64,000 bases of DNA from Tissierella sp. Yu-01. GTDB lineage: Bacteria; Bacillota; Clostridia; Tissierellales; Tissierellaceae. The notes beneath the pieces are model-generated. The model was not told the DNA's origin and searched no databases. It saw only the letters and a program-made list of their open reading frames with translations. Numbering within the stretch: position 1 is the first letter of the stretch; every line of letters begins with the position of its first letter. Location: NCBI RefSeq assembly GCF_029537395.1, contig NZ_CP120677.1, positions 992,001 to 1,056,000 of the forward strand, in the 5' to 3' direction. This document shows positions 44,950 to 53,999 of the stretch, in pieces. Both the position numbers and the translations under genes were made by a program.

Positions 44950-46876
44950 TGTCTTTATTACCTCTTCTACTTACTGAATAGTTATATAGCCAGCCACCAA
45001 GAGCTATAAATACTCCTAATGTAATTATATTCCTTAAGGTTTCATTTTGAATAATACTAGCAAGGAAATTTGTTTGTATATTTAACGCAGCAAATATACC
45101 AATTAATATACCAGTAAGAGCATCTCCTGCAACAAGACCTGAGGAAATCAAGGTCCCTCTTTCAATTGCTGCATCCATTGCATTTTCATCCTTTTTATAT
45201 CTCATTTCCACGAGTTTGCGTATAATCCCACCAAAAAAAATAGCACTATTCAATGAAATTGGCAGGTATATACCTAATGCAACTGGTAAGATTGGAAGCT
45301 TTGCCAATGCACAAAATATAGCTATTACTGCTCCAATAATTACAAGTGTCCATGGCAATTGTCCTGTCATAATTCCCTCTACAATTAATCTCATTAATGT
45401 AGCCTGGGGAGCTGTAACTTGTTCACTACCTATTCCATATGCGTTGTGCAAGAGTAATACAGTTGCGCCAGCAATAATTGATGCTATAGCCAAAGATACA
45501 AACATACCATGCTGTATCTTTCTAGGAGTACCCCCAATTATATATGTTGCCTTTAAAGACTGAGCTACTCCACCTGCAACAGCTATAGCAACACATACAA
45601 CACCAGCAGCTAATAAAACTATGTGCATTCCTTCATTACCAGTAGAACCCATAGCCCTATAAACTGAAGCAATAACTAGAAGTGTTGCAATAGTCATACC
45701 AGATACTGGATTATTACTAGCACCTATAACTCCTACCATTCTAGCAGAAACAACTGAGAAGAAGAATGAGAAGAATACTGCTAGTATAGCACCAACAGGT
45801 CCTACATTTATTGTAGGGACAAACCATGTTAATAATAAACCAAGTACAGCTGCTGCTAATACCCATATAACTGATGGTTCCTCATCTACTCTTCTATTTG
45901 ATGTTCCTCCTTTGCCAAATCCAGCCATAGCTTCTCTAAATGATGAAATAATAGTAGGTAAAGACCTAGCTAATGAAATAAATCCTCCCATGGCTACGGC
46001 TCCTGCACCTATATATCTAATATAGTTGGACCAAATTGCTGAAGCTGGCATCTCTGAAATCAATTGTGTAGATGGAAATATCGCTTCTGATGCAAATACA
46101 CCGAAAAATCTTATTAATGGAATAAGCGAAAGCCATGCTAATACTGAACCTGCAAACATTAGAGCCGAAGTACCTGTACCTACAATAAATCCAACTCCTA
46201 AAAGTGATGCAAGAGTATCCATACCTATGGCTGTTCCCTGATACATTGTTAGTGTATATGAAGCCGATTCATTCCATAAACCAAGGCCTCCAGATAATAT
46301 TTTATACCCAACACCTACTCCAAGACCCTTTAGTACAGACTGGAATCCTTTACCACCTTGATTTGCATTTACTAAAACTTCAGCTTGAGCCATTGACTCA
46401 GGATAAATTAATTCTCCATGTTCCTGAACTATTAGAAATTTACGTACTGGAGTTACAAAGTACACTCCCATAATTCCCCCAATAATAGTAACCAAAGCTA
46501 CTGTAACAACCGAAAGATTTAGGCCTATTAAAATTATAGCAGGTAAAACAAATATGATGCCTCCTGCAATGGATTCTCCTACCGCAGCTAAAGATGCCAC
46601 ATAGTTTGCCTCTAATATACTATTTCTTTTAAAAATTGATTTTAATAATCCTGTTGCAAGAATTGCGCCTGGTATACCTGCAGAAATAGTAAGCCCTACC
46701 TTAAGGCCTAAATAAGTATTCGCTGCAGCAAATACAACAGCAAATATCATACCCATTATTATTGAATAACCTGTTGCCTCAGGCATAACCTCACTTGTTG
46801 AGATAAAAGGAATATAATCCTCTCCTTTAACTCCACCATATGCCTGTTTTGACAATCTTTTTGATTCATTAGACAT
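44942..46876 (-). CDS. OPT family oligopeptide transporter
   Basis: A 644-residue membrane protein with about fourteen to sixteen helices. The OPT signature is seen in GMIFAVVFAAANTYLGLKVGLTISAGIPGAIL-like helices at 25-60, EANYVASLAAVGESIAGGI near 90 and FVTPVRKFLIVQEHGELIYPESMAQAEVL near 150. The family moves oligopeptides or peptide-metal complexes with H+. GGAGGAG precedes the ATG. Downstream is the coupled PqqD-like gene and upstream the dipeptidase gene pepD, 22 bases away, forming a peptide-use operon. Confidence 0.93.
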   Translation of the reverse strand: MSNESKRLSKQAYGGVKGEDYIPFISTSEVMPEATGYSIIMGMIFAVVFAAANTYLGLKVGLTISAGIPGAILATGLLKSIFKRNSILEANYVASLAAVGESIAGGIIFVLPAIILIGLNLSVVTVALVTIIGGIMGVYFVTPVRKFLIVQEHGELIYPESMAQAEVLVNANQGGKGFQSVLKGLGVGVGYKILSGGLGLWNESASYTLTMYQGTAIGMDTLASLLGVGFIVGTGTSALMFAGSVLAWLSLIPLIRFFGVFASEAIFPSTQLISEMPASAIWSNYIRYIGAGAVAMGGFISLARSLPTIISSFREAMAGFGKGGTSNRRVDEEPSVIWVLAAAVLGLLLTWFVPTINVGPVGAILAVFFSFFFSVVSARMVGVIGASNNPVSGMTIATLLVIASVYRAMGSTGNEGMHIVLLAAGVVCVAIAVAGGVAQSLKATYIIGGTPRKIQHGMFVSLAIASIIAGATVLLLHNAYGIGSEQVTAPQATLMRLIVEGIMTGQLPWTLVIIGAVIAIFCALAKLPILPVALGIYLPISLNSAIFFGGIIRKLVEMRYKKDENAMDAAIERGTLISSGLVAGDALTGILIGIFAALNIQTNFLASIIQNETLRNIITLGVFIALGGWLYNYSVSRRGNKDNA

Positions 46877-46898
46877 GATAAACTCCTCCTATGTTTAT

Positions 46899-48335
46899 CT
46901 ATTTCAAACTTTCAAGTAATTTTACTAGGAATTCCCATACTCTTCTGACCGAAGAAATACTTAAATATTCTTTTTCAGTGTGCACATCGTATAGATTAGG
47001 CCCGAAACTTATCATATCAGTATCAGGCAGTATCTCCTTTAAAAGACCGCATTCAAGTCCTGCATGGATCGCACTAACTTCTGCCTTTTTATCGAATAAC
47101 TCTTCGTAAACCTCAACTGCTTTATCACGAATCTTTGAATCTTTATCATACTGCCAAGCAGGATAAGCTCCGCTCTCCTCTGCCCTTGCATTAGTTCTCT
47201 TTGCAATAACTGAAAGTATATTAAGAATCTCCCGTAGAGAACTACTAGAAGCAGAACGTACAGAGGTAGTTATTTCAATACTATTTTCTTTTTCTTCTAT
47301 GATGGCATTATTTAAACTAGTCTGAACTAAGCCTTCAATGTCCTTTGACATATATTGAACACCGTCAGGAACTATCATGATATAATCTATTAAATTATCG
47401 CTTATTTCTTTTGTATACACTTCATCTACACTTACTTCTTGAACCTCTATATTTAGCTCACTATCCTCTACACGATATTCTTCCTTTAAATCCTTAGTAA
47501 TACTATCAATAAGTTTCTTTACATTTTCAAAGTCCTCAGTTAAAACAACAGCCTTTGAATCACTTGGTATAGCATTATGTTTTGTACCACCATGAATCCT
47601 AGAAAGCCTAATATTAGCTTCTTCGTTACAAAGATGTAGAATTCTTCCAAGTAGTTTTAAAGCGTTTGCTCTCTGTTTTACTATCTCCATACCAGAGTGA
47701 CCACCCTTTAGACCTGAGATTATAATCTCCAATCCTTTACCACTTTTTTTCTCTTTTTCAAGATTAAATGTGGTAATCATATTAGCTCCGCCTGCACAGC
47801 TCACCAAAAAAACTCCCTCTTCCTCTGAATCTATATTTAAGAGAATTTTACCGGATAAGTGTTTATTTGTTAAGGCATGTGCACCATCCATGCCAGTTTC
47901 CTCACTGGTAGTAACTAATAATTCAAGTGGAGGATGTTTAAAATTATCAGCGTCTAATATTGCAAGTCCATAGGCAACTGCAATACCATTATCCCCACCT
48001 AAAGTAGTGTTATTCGCTCTTAATATATCTTCTTCTACTAGCATTTCTATAGGATCCTTTGTAAAGTCATGCTTAGAGCCTTTTCCCTTAATACAAACCA
48101 TGTCCATATGGCCCTGTATGATTATAGTATCTGTATTTTCATAACCTTTTGTCGCTGGTTTTTTTATAATCACATTATATGCCTCATCCTGAAATGCTTC
48201 TAAGTTCCTTTCTTTTGCAAAGTTCACTAAAAAATCACTAATCTTTTTTTCATTACCAGAGCATCTTGGAATTTGATTCAACTCATAAAACCAGTGAAAT
48301 ACCTTTTGGGGTTCTATATTTTGTAGCTTTGACAT
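46899..48335 (-). CDS. pepD: Aminoacyl-histidine dipeptidase (peptidase D)
   Basis: A 478-residue M20C metallopeptidase. Metal and catalytic blocks: IIQGHMDMVCIKG near residue 75, LGGDNGIAVAYGLAIL near 115, TTSEETGMDGA near 140 and IDSEEEG near 170; the dimerisation domain has SGLKGGHSGMEI and the last ligand lies in FGPNLYDVHTEKEYL. It hydrolyses Xaa-His and other dipeptides in the cytoplasm. AGGAGGAG precedes the ATG. It lies upstream of the OPT transporter, a sensible pair for peptide import and cleavage. Confidence 0.95.
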   Translation of the reverse strand: MSKLQNIEPQKVFHWFYELNQIPRCSGNEKKISDFLVNFAKERNLEAFQDEAYNVIIKKPATKGYENTDTIIIQGHMDMVCIKGKGSKHDFTKDPIEMLVEEDILRANNTTLGGDNGIAVAYGLAILDADNFKHPPLELLVTTSEETGMDGAHALTNKHLSGKILLNIDSEEEGVFLVSCAGGANMITTFNLEKEKKSGKGLEIIISGLKGGHSGMEIVKQRANALKLLGRILHLCNEEANIRLSRIHGGTKHNAIPSDSKAVVLTEDFENVKKLIDSITKDLKEEYRVEDSELNIEVQEVSVDEVYTKEISDNLIDYIMIVPDGVQYMSKDIEGLVQTSLNNAIIEEKENSIEITTSVRSASSSSLREILNILSVIAKRTNARAEESGAYPAWQYDKDSKIRDKAVEVYEELFDKKAEVSAIHAGLECGLLKEILPDTDMISFGPNLYDVHTEKEYLSISSVRRVWEFLVKLLESLK

Positions 48336-48442
48336 CTAACTCCTCCTAATATTTTTGTATAATTTTAGTAGTTAATATTTCCTTAAATATTAGTTATCCC
48401 CTATAATATTTACTTTATCCTATAGTACAGAGTAAATAAGAA

Positions 48443-48475
48443 TAAAAAAAGAAGCGAAATAAAATTCGCTTCTCA
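48443..48475 (-). terminator. Terminator of fba
   Basis: AGAAGCGAA (48450-48458) pairs with TTCGCTTCT (48465-48473); on the minus strand seven T follow. Confidence 0.92.
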
Positions 48476-48486
48476 ATACTTTTATA

Positions 48487-49437
<951 letters not shown>

Positions 49438-49542
49438 TTAATCTATAGTCAAAAGTTGACCTCTATTAATACTATATACCCTCATAGTACCAATTAACTA
49501 TATTATAATCAATATTTACCAAAATGGCAATGAAAGAGGATA

Positions 49543-49626
49543 TTAAACAACATATTATGTTGTTTAAACACATAAAAATACCGTTTATGCAAATCATATT
49601 TACAATTCGATTAAATTTGCTAAAAT
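49543..49626. promoter_or_regulatory. Perfect 25-base palindrome and agrB promoter
   Basis: TTAAACAACATA (49543-49554) and TATGTTGTTTAA (49556-49567) are exact inverted copies around one T. Downstream a LytTR-like half site ACCGTTTAT (49580-49588) and a promoter TTTACA (49599-49604), 16 bases, TAAAAT (49621-49626) lead to agrB. The palindrome could serve agrBD, the divergent fba, or both; the binding protein is unknown. Confidence 0.65.
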
Positions 49627-49653
49627 AACAATTAAGGCTGGGGGGTCTAATCT

Positions 49654-50223
49654 ATGAATAGTATAATAAACTACTTTGATAAGGAATTTGGTCTTACGGA
49701 TATTGAGAAGGCAAAATTAAAGTATACTTTAGATGTACTATTTACAGATGTTTCAAAATTATTAATTCTTTTTGTCATATTTCATATATTAGGAGTGTCA
49801 AAAGATTTTATATATTCAGTATTGGCATTACTAACTATCAGACCATTTACTGGGGGTCTGCATTTTAAAACATATACTACTTGTTTTATATTTACTTTTT
49901 TCTTTTTTTCAATAGCAATAATTTTAAACAACATTATATCATTAGGATATAGTGCAATTTACTTAATGATTTTCTCTTGTATTGTAGTACTAAGTATTGC
50001 ACCAATAATACATAAAAATAGGCCAGGCTATTCAAACCATAAAAAAAGACATTTTAAATACTTAGCATTATCAGTTGTTTTACTTCATTTAATACTTTAC
50101 TTAATTGCAATGGCAAACCCATATCTAAATATTTCAATATGGGTTATAACGTTACAATCAATTCAATTATTAATTAGAAAAGGGGTAGATATTTATGAGA
50201 AAATCAACAAAAACTTTACTTAA
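49654..50223 (+). CDS. agrB: AgrB: accessory gene regulator peptidase
   Basis: A 189-residue membrane protein with about six helices. The catalytic His70 and Cys77 lie in RPFTGGLHFKTYTTC, spaced seven apart as in Staphylococcus aureus AgrB, with the conserved GG before the histidine. AgrB cuts the C-terminal tail off the AgrD precursor and forms the thiolactone of the autoinducing peptide. GGGGGG precedes the ATG. The downstream agrD overlaps its last 29 bases in another frame. Preceded by its own promoter and a 25-base palindrome. Confidence 0.95.
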   Translation: MNSIINYFDKEFGLTDIEKAKLKYTLDVLFTDVSKLLILFVIFHILGVSKDFIYSVLALLTIRPFTGGLHFKTYTTCFIFTFFFFSIAIILNNIISLGYSAIYLMIFSCIVVLSIAPIIHKNRPGYSNHKKRHFKYLALSVVLLHLILYLIAMANPYLNISIWVITLQSIQLLIRKGVDIYEKINKNFT

Positions 50224-50344
50224 TTTTTTATGTACATTTTTAATTGCTTTAGCTCCAGTAATAATAGAAAAAACAAATTGTATACTTGTATGGGGAGAAC
50301 CTGAATGTCCTGATGCTCTTAAAGAATTATATTCTGACAAGTAG
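50195..50344 (+). CDS. agrD: AgrD: autoinducing peptide precursor
   Basis: A 49-residue gene: ATG at 50195, stop TAG at 50342-50344, GGGG about ten bases upstream. An amphipathic basic leader (MRKSTKTLLNFL) and hydrophobic stretch lead to EKTNCILVW, followed by the acidic tail GEPECPDALKELYSDK. This is the AgrD layout: a cysteine four residues before the cleavage point and a tail beginning GEPE-P. The predicted mature signal is a peptide ending in Cys29-Ile-Leu-Val-Trp33, closed as a five-residue thiolactone. The N-terminal trim site is unknown. The 3' end overlaps agrC on the other strand by 18 bases. Confidence 0.92.
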   Translation: MRKSTKTLLNFLCTFLIALAPVIIEKTNCILVWGEPECPDALKELYSDK

Positions 50345-51610
50345 CACTTTAAAAACAATGTAATTATGTTTATCAATAGTTTCATTATAAACACTAAGTA
50401 AACCAGTATTATTAGAAACTATTTTCTTTACATTAGTTAAACCGTAACCATGATTTTTTTCAGATTTTGTTGAATATCCTGGAGTAAACATTTTGGAAAT
50501 AGTATTACTATTTAAGTATGAGTGCTTATTTTTAATTTCAATAACACTCATATTTTTTTCTTCTTTTATTTCTAATATTACACAATTATTTTTTACACCT
50601 GTATCAAACGCGTTATCTATAAGATTACCTAGAACTTCTATTAGTTCATAGTCTTTTACATTTGTTTTAAATTCATAGTCCTTAATGTCAATCTGAAAAC
50701 TTATACCACATTCTTTTGCTTTCCTAGTCTTATTATATAAAAAACCTGCTAATATCTTATTATCTAATTTAATTAATTTCCTAAATTCGCTATCTACATC
50801 TAAGTCCTTTATATATCTTTTCATTGACTCTACAATGCTTTCATAATCCGTGCTTGTAACAGAAATCATATTTATTGCCTGAATATGATTATCGAAGTCA
50901 TGTTGTCTTGATCTCAATTCTTTCATTAAATCATCTATTATAGGTAAATACTTTTTATATGTAGCAAGCATCTTTTCTTCATATTCATTTCTTAATCCAT
51001 CTTTAACAATAACTAAATTTACAAATAGCATCCCAAATGATAATATAGCTATTACTAATATGTTTCTTAGGAGCCTTTCCATTTCGATATATCTATATAT
51101 TAAAATGCAAATTACAATTATGAACATATTAAGAATTAATCCAGAAAATAGCCTATTTTTATCTTCGATAAACTTGAACAATAGATTTAATGGCACTAAT
51201 TTATAAATTAATATAATAATAGGTAAGATTATGGATTGTGCCAATAGCCCACCTTCAAAGTCCAAAGACCTGTCAAAGTTAAATACTAATAGTATTGTAA
51301 GAGCTAAATATTGAATTATAAGTATGATAACTGTTGATATGAAGTATGTATAAATTGTTTCTTTCAAGTTTTTTCTATATACAAAATATATAAATATATT
51401 AGAAGTAAGCATACCGAATATGAAGCTATATTTTCCAAAAGAACTTACTCCTATTACTCCCATTATAGAAGATAATGATGCCATTAGAAAAATAATTTTT
51501 ATTAATCTCTTAATATTAAATGAAGTTTCATTTCGAATTAGTTTACTTGAAATTATTAAATAACTTGTCAAATCGAAAAGGGACATAATAATTGTTTCAA
51601 ATAGACTCAT
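50327..51610 (-). CDS. agrC: AgrC-like sensor histidine kinase
   Basis: A 427-residue HPK10-type kinase. Six to seven membrane helices fill residues 1-205; the dimerisation helix carries the phosphorylated His237 in RSRQHDFDNH; the ATPase has an N box LGNLIDNAFDTG near 335 and a G box HGYGLTNVKKIV near 390. It should sense the thiolactone made by AgrBD and phosphorylate the LytTR regulator encoded before it (overlap of 14 bases). The gene points towards agrBD and the 3' ends overlap, unlike the usual agrBDCA order. Confidence 0.93.
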   Translation of the reverse strand: MSLFETIIMSLFDLTSYLIISSKLIRNETSFNIKRLIKIIFLMASLSSIMGVIGVSSFGKYSFIFGMLTSNIFIYFVYRKNLKETIYTYFISTVIILIIQYLALTILLVFNFDRSLDFEGGLLAQSIILPIIILIYKLVPLNLLFKFIEDKNRLFSGLILNMFIIVICILIYRYIEMERLLRNILVIAILSFGMLFVNLVIVKDGLRNEYEEKMLATYKKYLPIIDDLMKELRSRQHDFDNHIQAINMISVTSTDYESIVESMKRYIKDLDVDSEFRKLIKLDNKILAGFLYNKTRKAKECGISFQIDIKDYEFKTNVKDYELIEVLGNLIDNAFDTGVKNNCVILEIKEEKNMSVIEIKNKHSYLNSNTISKMFTPGYSTKSEKNHGYGLTNVKKIVSNNTGLLSVYNETIDKHNYIVFKVLLVRI

Positions 51611-52301
51611 AGACTTCGCCCCCTAAATTGTCTTTATATTTTCTACCCATTGGAATTATATCTTCTGTGCCGTCTAAGTTAATATAATTATTGGACTTAT
51701 CTATACATGAAATGTAATTAACATTAACTATAAATCCTTTATGGCATCTGATAAAATTGCTCGTTAATTCATTTTCAAGTTTTTTTAATGTATAGTGTGA
51801 CAAATAAAATTGCTCATTAACAGTAACTACTTTTATCCTTCTCTGGATAACTTCAAAATAAATAATATCGTCTATTTTCACCCGATAAATGTAATTTTTC
51901 AAATTAAAACTCATATACTCTTCTTTTTTTATTCCATAATTTATAATTGTACTTAAGGCTTCAGTAACATCTTTTTCATTAAAGGGTTTAATTATATAGT
52001 CATAACAATGTATCTGCTTAAACGCCATTAACTCCTTAGTAGGAACGGCTGTAATAAAAACAATAGGTGTTAATTTGTAGTTATCAATTTTTCTAATCTC
52101 TTTTGCTAATTCAAATCCTGAATAATCTAATAACTGTATATCTAATAAAAAAAGATCATATGGTATTTTGTGCGATTCATCCAATGCCTCTTTTGCATAT
52201 CCAGTAATAAATACATCTATATCATCTCTAATTGACATTATAATGGATTTTAACCCAGCTGCTATATTGTTCTCATCTTCAACAATCATCACATTTGCCA
52301 T
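51597..52301 (-). CDS. agrA: AgrA-like LytTR response regulator
   Basis: A 234-residue regulator. Receiver domain at 1-120 with acidic pocket EDE (8-10), phosphorylated Asp54 in LLDIQL and Lys105 in IIKPF; LytTR DNA-binding domain at about 135-232 with YFEVIQRRIKVVT, FIRCHKGFIVN and MGRKY. It is the response regulator for the AgrC-like kinase and probably controls agrBD. GGAGGATAG precedes the ATG. It forms a separate minus-strand operon with agrC. Confidence 0.94.
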   Translation of the reverse strand: MANVMIVEDENNIAAGLKSIIMSIRDDIDVFITGYAKEALDESHKIPYDLFLLDIQLLDYSGFELAKEIRKIDNYKLTPIVFITAVPTKELMAFKQIHCYDYIIKPFNEKDVTEALSTIINYGIKKEEYMSFNLKNYIYRVKIDDIIYFEVIQRRIKVVTVNEQFYLSHYTLKKLENELTSNFIRCHKGFIVNVNYISCIDKSNNYINLDGTEDIIPMGRKYKDNLGGEVYESI

Positions 52302-52412
52302 ATTCTATCCTCCTTAATAGATTAAGAGCTTGTCCTCATCCATTATCTCATTTTCTTATTTATAATTCTACTTTTAATTTTTTAGAATAAAATATGCTGA
52401 AAATAATCTAAA

Positions 52413-52464
52413 ACAAAAAAAGCTTTAAACCGTTCATATTAGAAGGTTGCAAAGCTTTTTTATT
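52413..52464 (-). terminator. Terminator of the molybdopterin-binding protein gene
   Basis: AAAAAAAGCTTT (52415-52426) pairs with AAAGCTTTTTT (52451-52461); it separates this gene from agrA. Confidence 0.82.
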
Positions 52465-52477
52465 TATCATATTAAAA

Positions 52478-53503
52478 TTAATATTTACCAAAATGACAAT
52501 CTGGGAATGTACATACATGACATTTCAAGCATTGTCCACCATAACCCATACGTGTTATATCCCTTCTAACTATTTTCTCACCAGCTATTACTCTTGGTAA
52601 TAGCAGATCAAAGGCTGTTGTAGCACTGAACATTACACAACCAGGAAGTCCAAATACTGGTATTCCATCTAAGTATGCAAATAATAGCATAGCACCAGGT
52701 AATATTGGAGTTCCATAAGTAACTATTTCTGCTCCAGTAGCTTTTATCGCTCCAGGTGTTTTATCATCTGGGTCAACCGACATACCACCGGTAACAACTA
52801 TAAGTTCAGCGCCCATTTCCTTAGCTTTTAATACTTCTTTCCTTATCACTTCTAATTCATCAGGAACTATTGTCCTATGCAATATTTCTGTACTAAAGTT
52901 TAATAACTTTTTCTCAACTACAGGACCAAACTTGTCCTCAATTCTACCTTTATAAACCTCGCTACCTGTGACAATAATTACAGCCTTTAAAGATTTAAAT
53001 GGTTTTACCTCAAAAATAGGTCCCCTGTCACCTATGATTTTCTTAACTTCCTCTATCTTTTCCTTTTTTATTGTCAATGGAATAACCCTGCAACCGCCAA
53101 TTAGTCCATCTTCCTCTATGGTTCGATTACCATGGATAGTGGCAATACATATATCCTGTATGTCATTTACATCATCTAATATATCTCTATTAATTTTTAG
53201 TAATCCCCTATAATCAGGTTGTATATTTATCTTACCTTCACGAGGTGGGTTAGTAAAATGAACTCCCCTTCCACAAATAAGTTTTCCAAGCTCTAATGCA
53301 GCTTCATCCTCATGGTATTCATCATAATTAAGCTCAAATATGTATATATGCTCTTTTCCAATTCTTAGAAGTCTCTCTACATCTTCTTTCTTGATAACAT
53401 GTCCCTTTTTGAAGGCTACGCCCTTGAATTCACCAGGAACAATTTCAGTAATATCATGTCCAAGTACCATTCCTACTGCATTTTCTGTATTTACAACCTT
53501 CAT
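52478..53503 (-). CDS. Molybdopterin-binding protein (MoeA/MogA-like)
   Basis: A 341-residue protein. The N-terminal 160 residues include VGMVLGHDITEIVPGEFKG, as in MoeA-related proteins; residues about 170-320 hold a MoCF (MogA/MoeA) domain with IIVTGSEVYKGRIEDKFGP, VTGGMSVDPDDKTPGAI and GLPGCVMF. The C-terminus has a cysteine-rich end (CLKCHVCTFPDCHFGK) that may bind metal or Fe-S. It likely works in molybdenum or tungsten cofactor handling for the AOR enzymes nearby. GGAGG precedes the ATG. The tatA-like gene upstream is 28 bases away. Confidence 0.88.
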   Translation of the reverse strand: MKVVNTENAVGMVLGHDITEIVPGEFKGVAFKKGHVIKKEDVERLLRIGKEHIYIFELNYDEYHEDEAALELGKLICGRGVHFTNPPREGKINIQPDYRGLLKINRDILDDVNDIQDICIATIHGNRTIEEDGLIGGCRVIPLTIKKEKIEEVKKIIGDRGPIFEVKPFKSLKAVIIVTGSEVYKGRIEDKFGPVVEKKLLNFSTEILHRTIVPDELEVIRKEVLKAKEMGAELIVVTGGMSVDPDDKTPGAIKATGAEIVTYGTPILPGAMLLFAYLDGIPVFGLPGCVMFSATTAFDLLLPRVIAGEKIVRRDITRMGYGGQCLKCHVCTFPDCHFGKY

Positions 53504-53531
53504 AATAAACCTCCACTATATATAACAAATA

Positions 53532-53723
53532 TTATTCTTCTTCCTTTTTTTCCTTTTTTGTACCTTCAAGAGATAAATCCTCTTTCATTTCACTTGAGAA
53601 CTTCTTGAATTCATTTACTGTTTTACCTAGTGATTTACCTAATTCAGGTAACTTAGATGGTCCTACAACTATTAAAGCAATAGCTAATATAACTACTAAT
53701 TCTCCTGGACCTAATCTACCCAT
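53532..53723 (-). CDS. tatA: TatA/TatE-type twin-arginine translocase subunit
   Basis: A 63-residue protein starting MGRLGPGELVVILAIALIVV, then GPSKLPELGKSLGKTVNEFK and a charged tail, the standard TatA form: one short membrane helix, hinge and amphipathic helix. TatA oligomers form the pore for folded Tat substrates. The ATG at 53723 is used, eight bases after AGAGG, not the GTG nine bases before. It precedes the molybdopterin-binding protein gene. A second TatA-like gene lies at 58085-58285; no tatC is in the window. Confidence 0.95.
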   Translation of the reverse strand: MGRLGPGELVVILAIALIVVGPSKLPELGKSLGKTVNEFKKFSSEMKEDLSLEGTKKEKKEEE

Positions 53724-53856
53724 TATTTTCACCTCTTTATTTTAATACATTCTATTACTCATCTGATTGATTACATAAGTCAACTATATTATACCAAAGT
53801 AATGTATTTAATGCATTACTGAGTTTATCTAAAAAGTCATTATATATTTCTTCTAC

Positions 53857-53959
53857 GTTTTTGTCATCCCGAGCGAAGTCGAGGGATCTCCTAATTTCAA
53901 TGCTATAAAAAGGGGAGATTTCTCCATTCCACTTCGTTCCAGTCGAAATGACAAAAATA
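53857..53959. repeat. Inverted-repeat element with GTCATCCCGAG end
   Basis: TTTTTGTCATCCCGAGCGAA at the left and TTCCAGTCGAAATGACAAAAAT at the right are inverted, with GAGGGATCTCC and GGGGAGATTTCTCC arms inside. It resembles the 2079-2236 element. It occupies the 267-base gap between tatA and the following ferredoxin gene; nothing else is seen there. Confidence 0.75.
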
Positions 53960-53999
53960 GATACTTTTTCAATCGTCTAGATGGATTAAATACATTACT

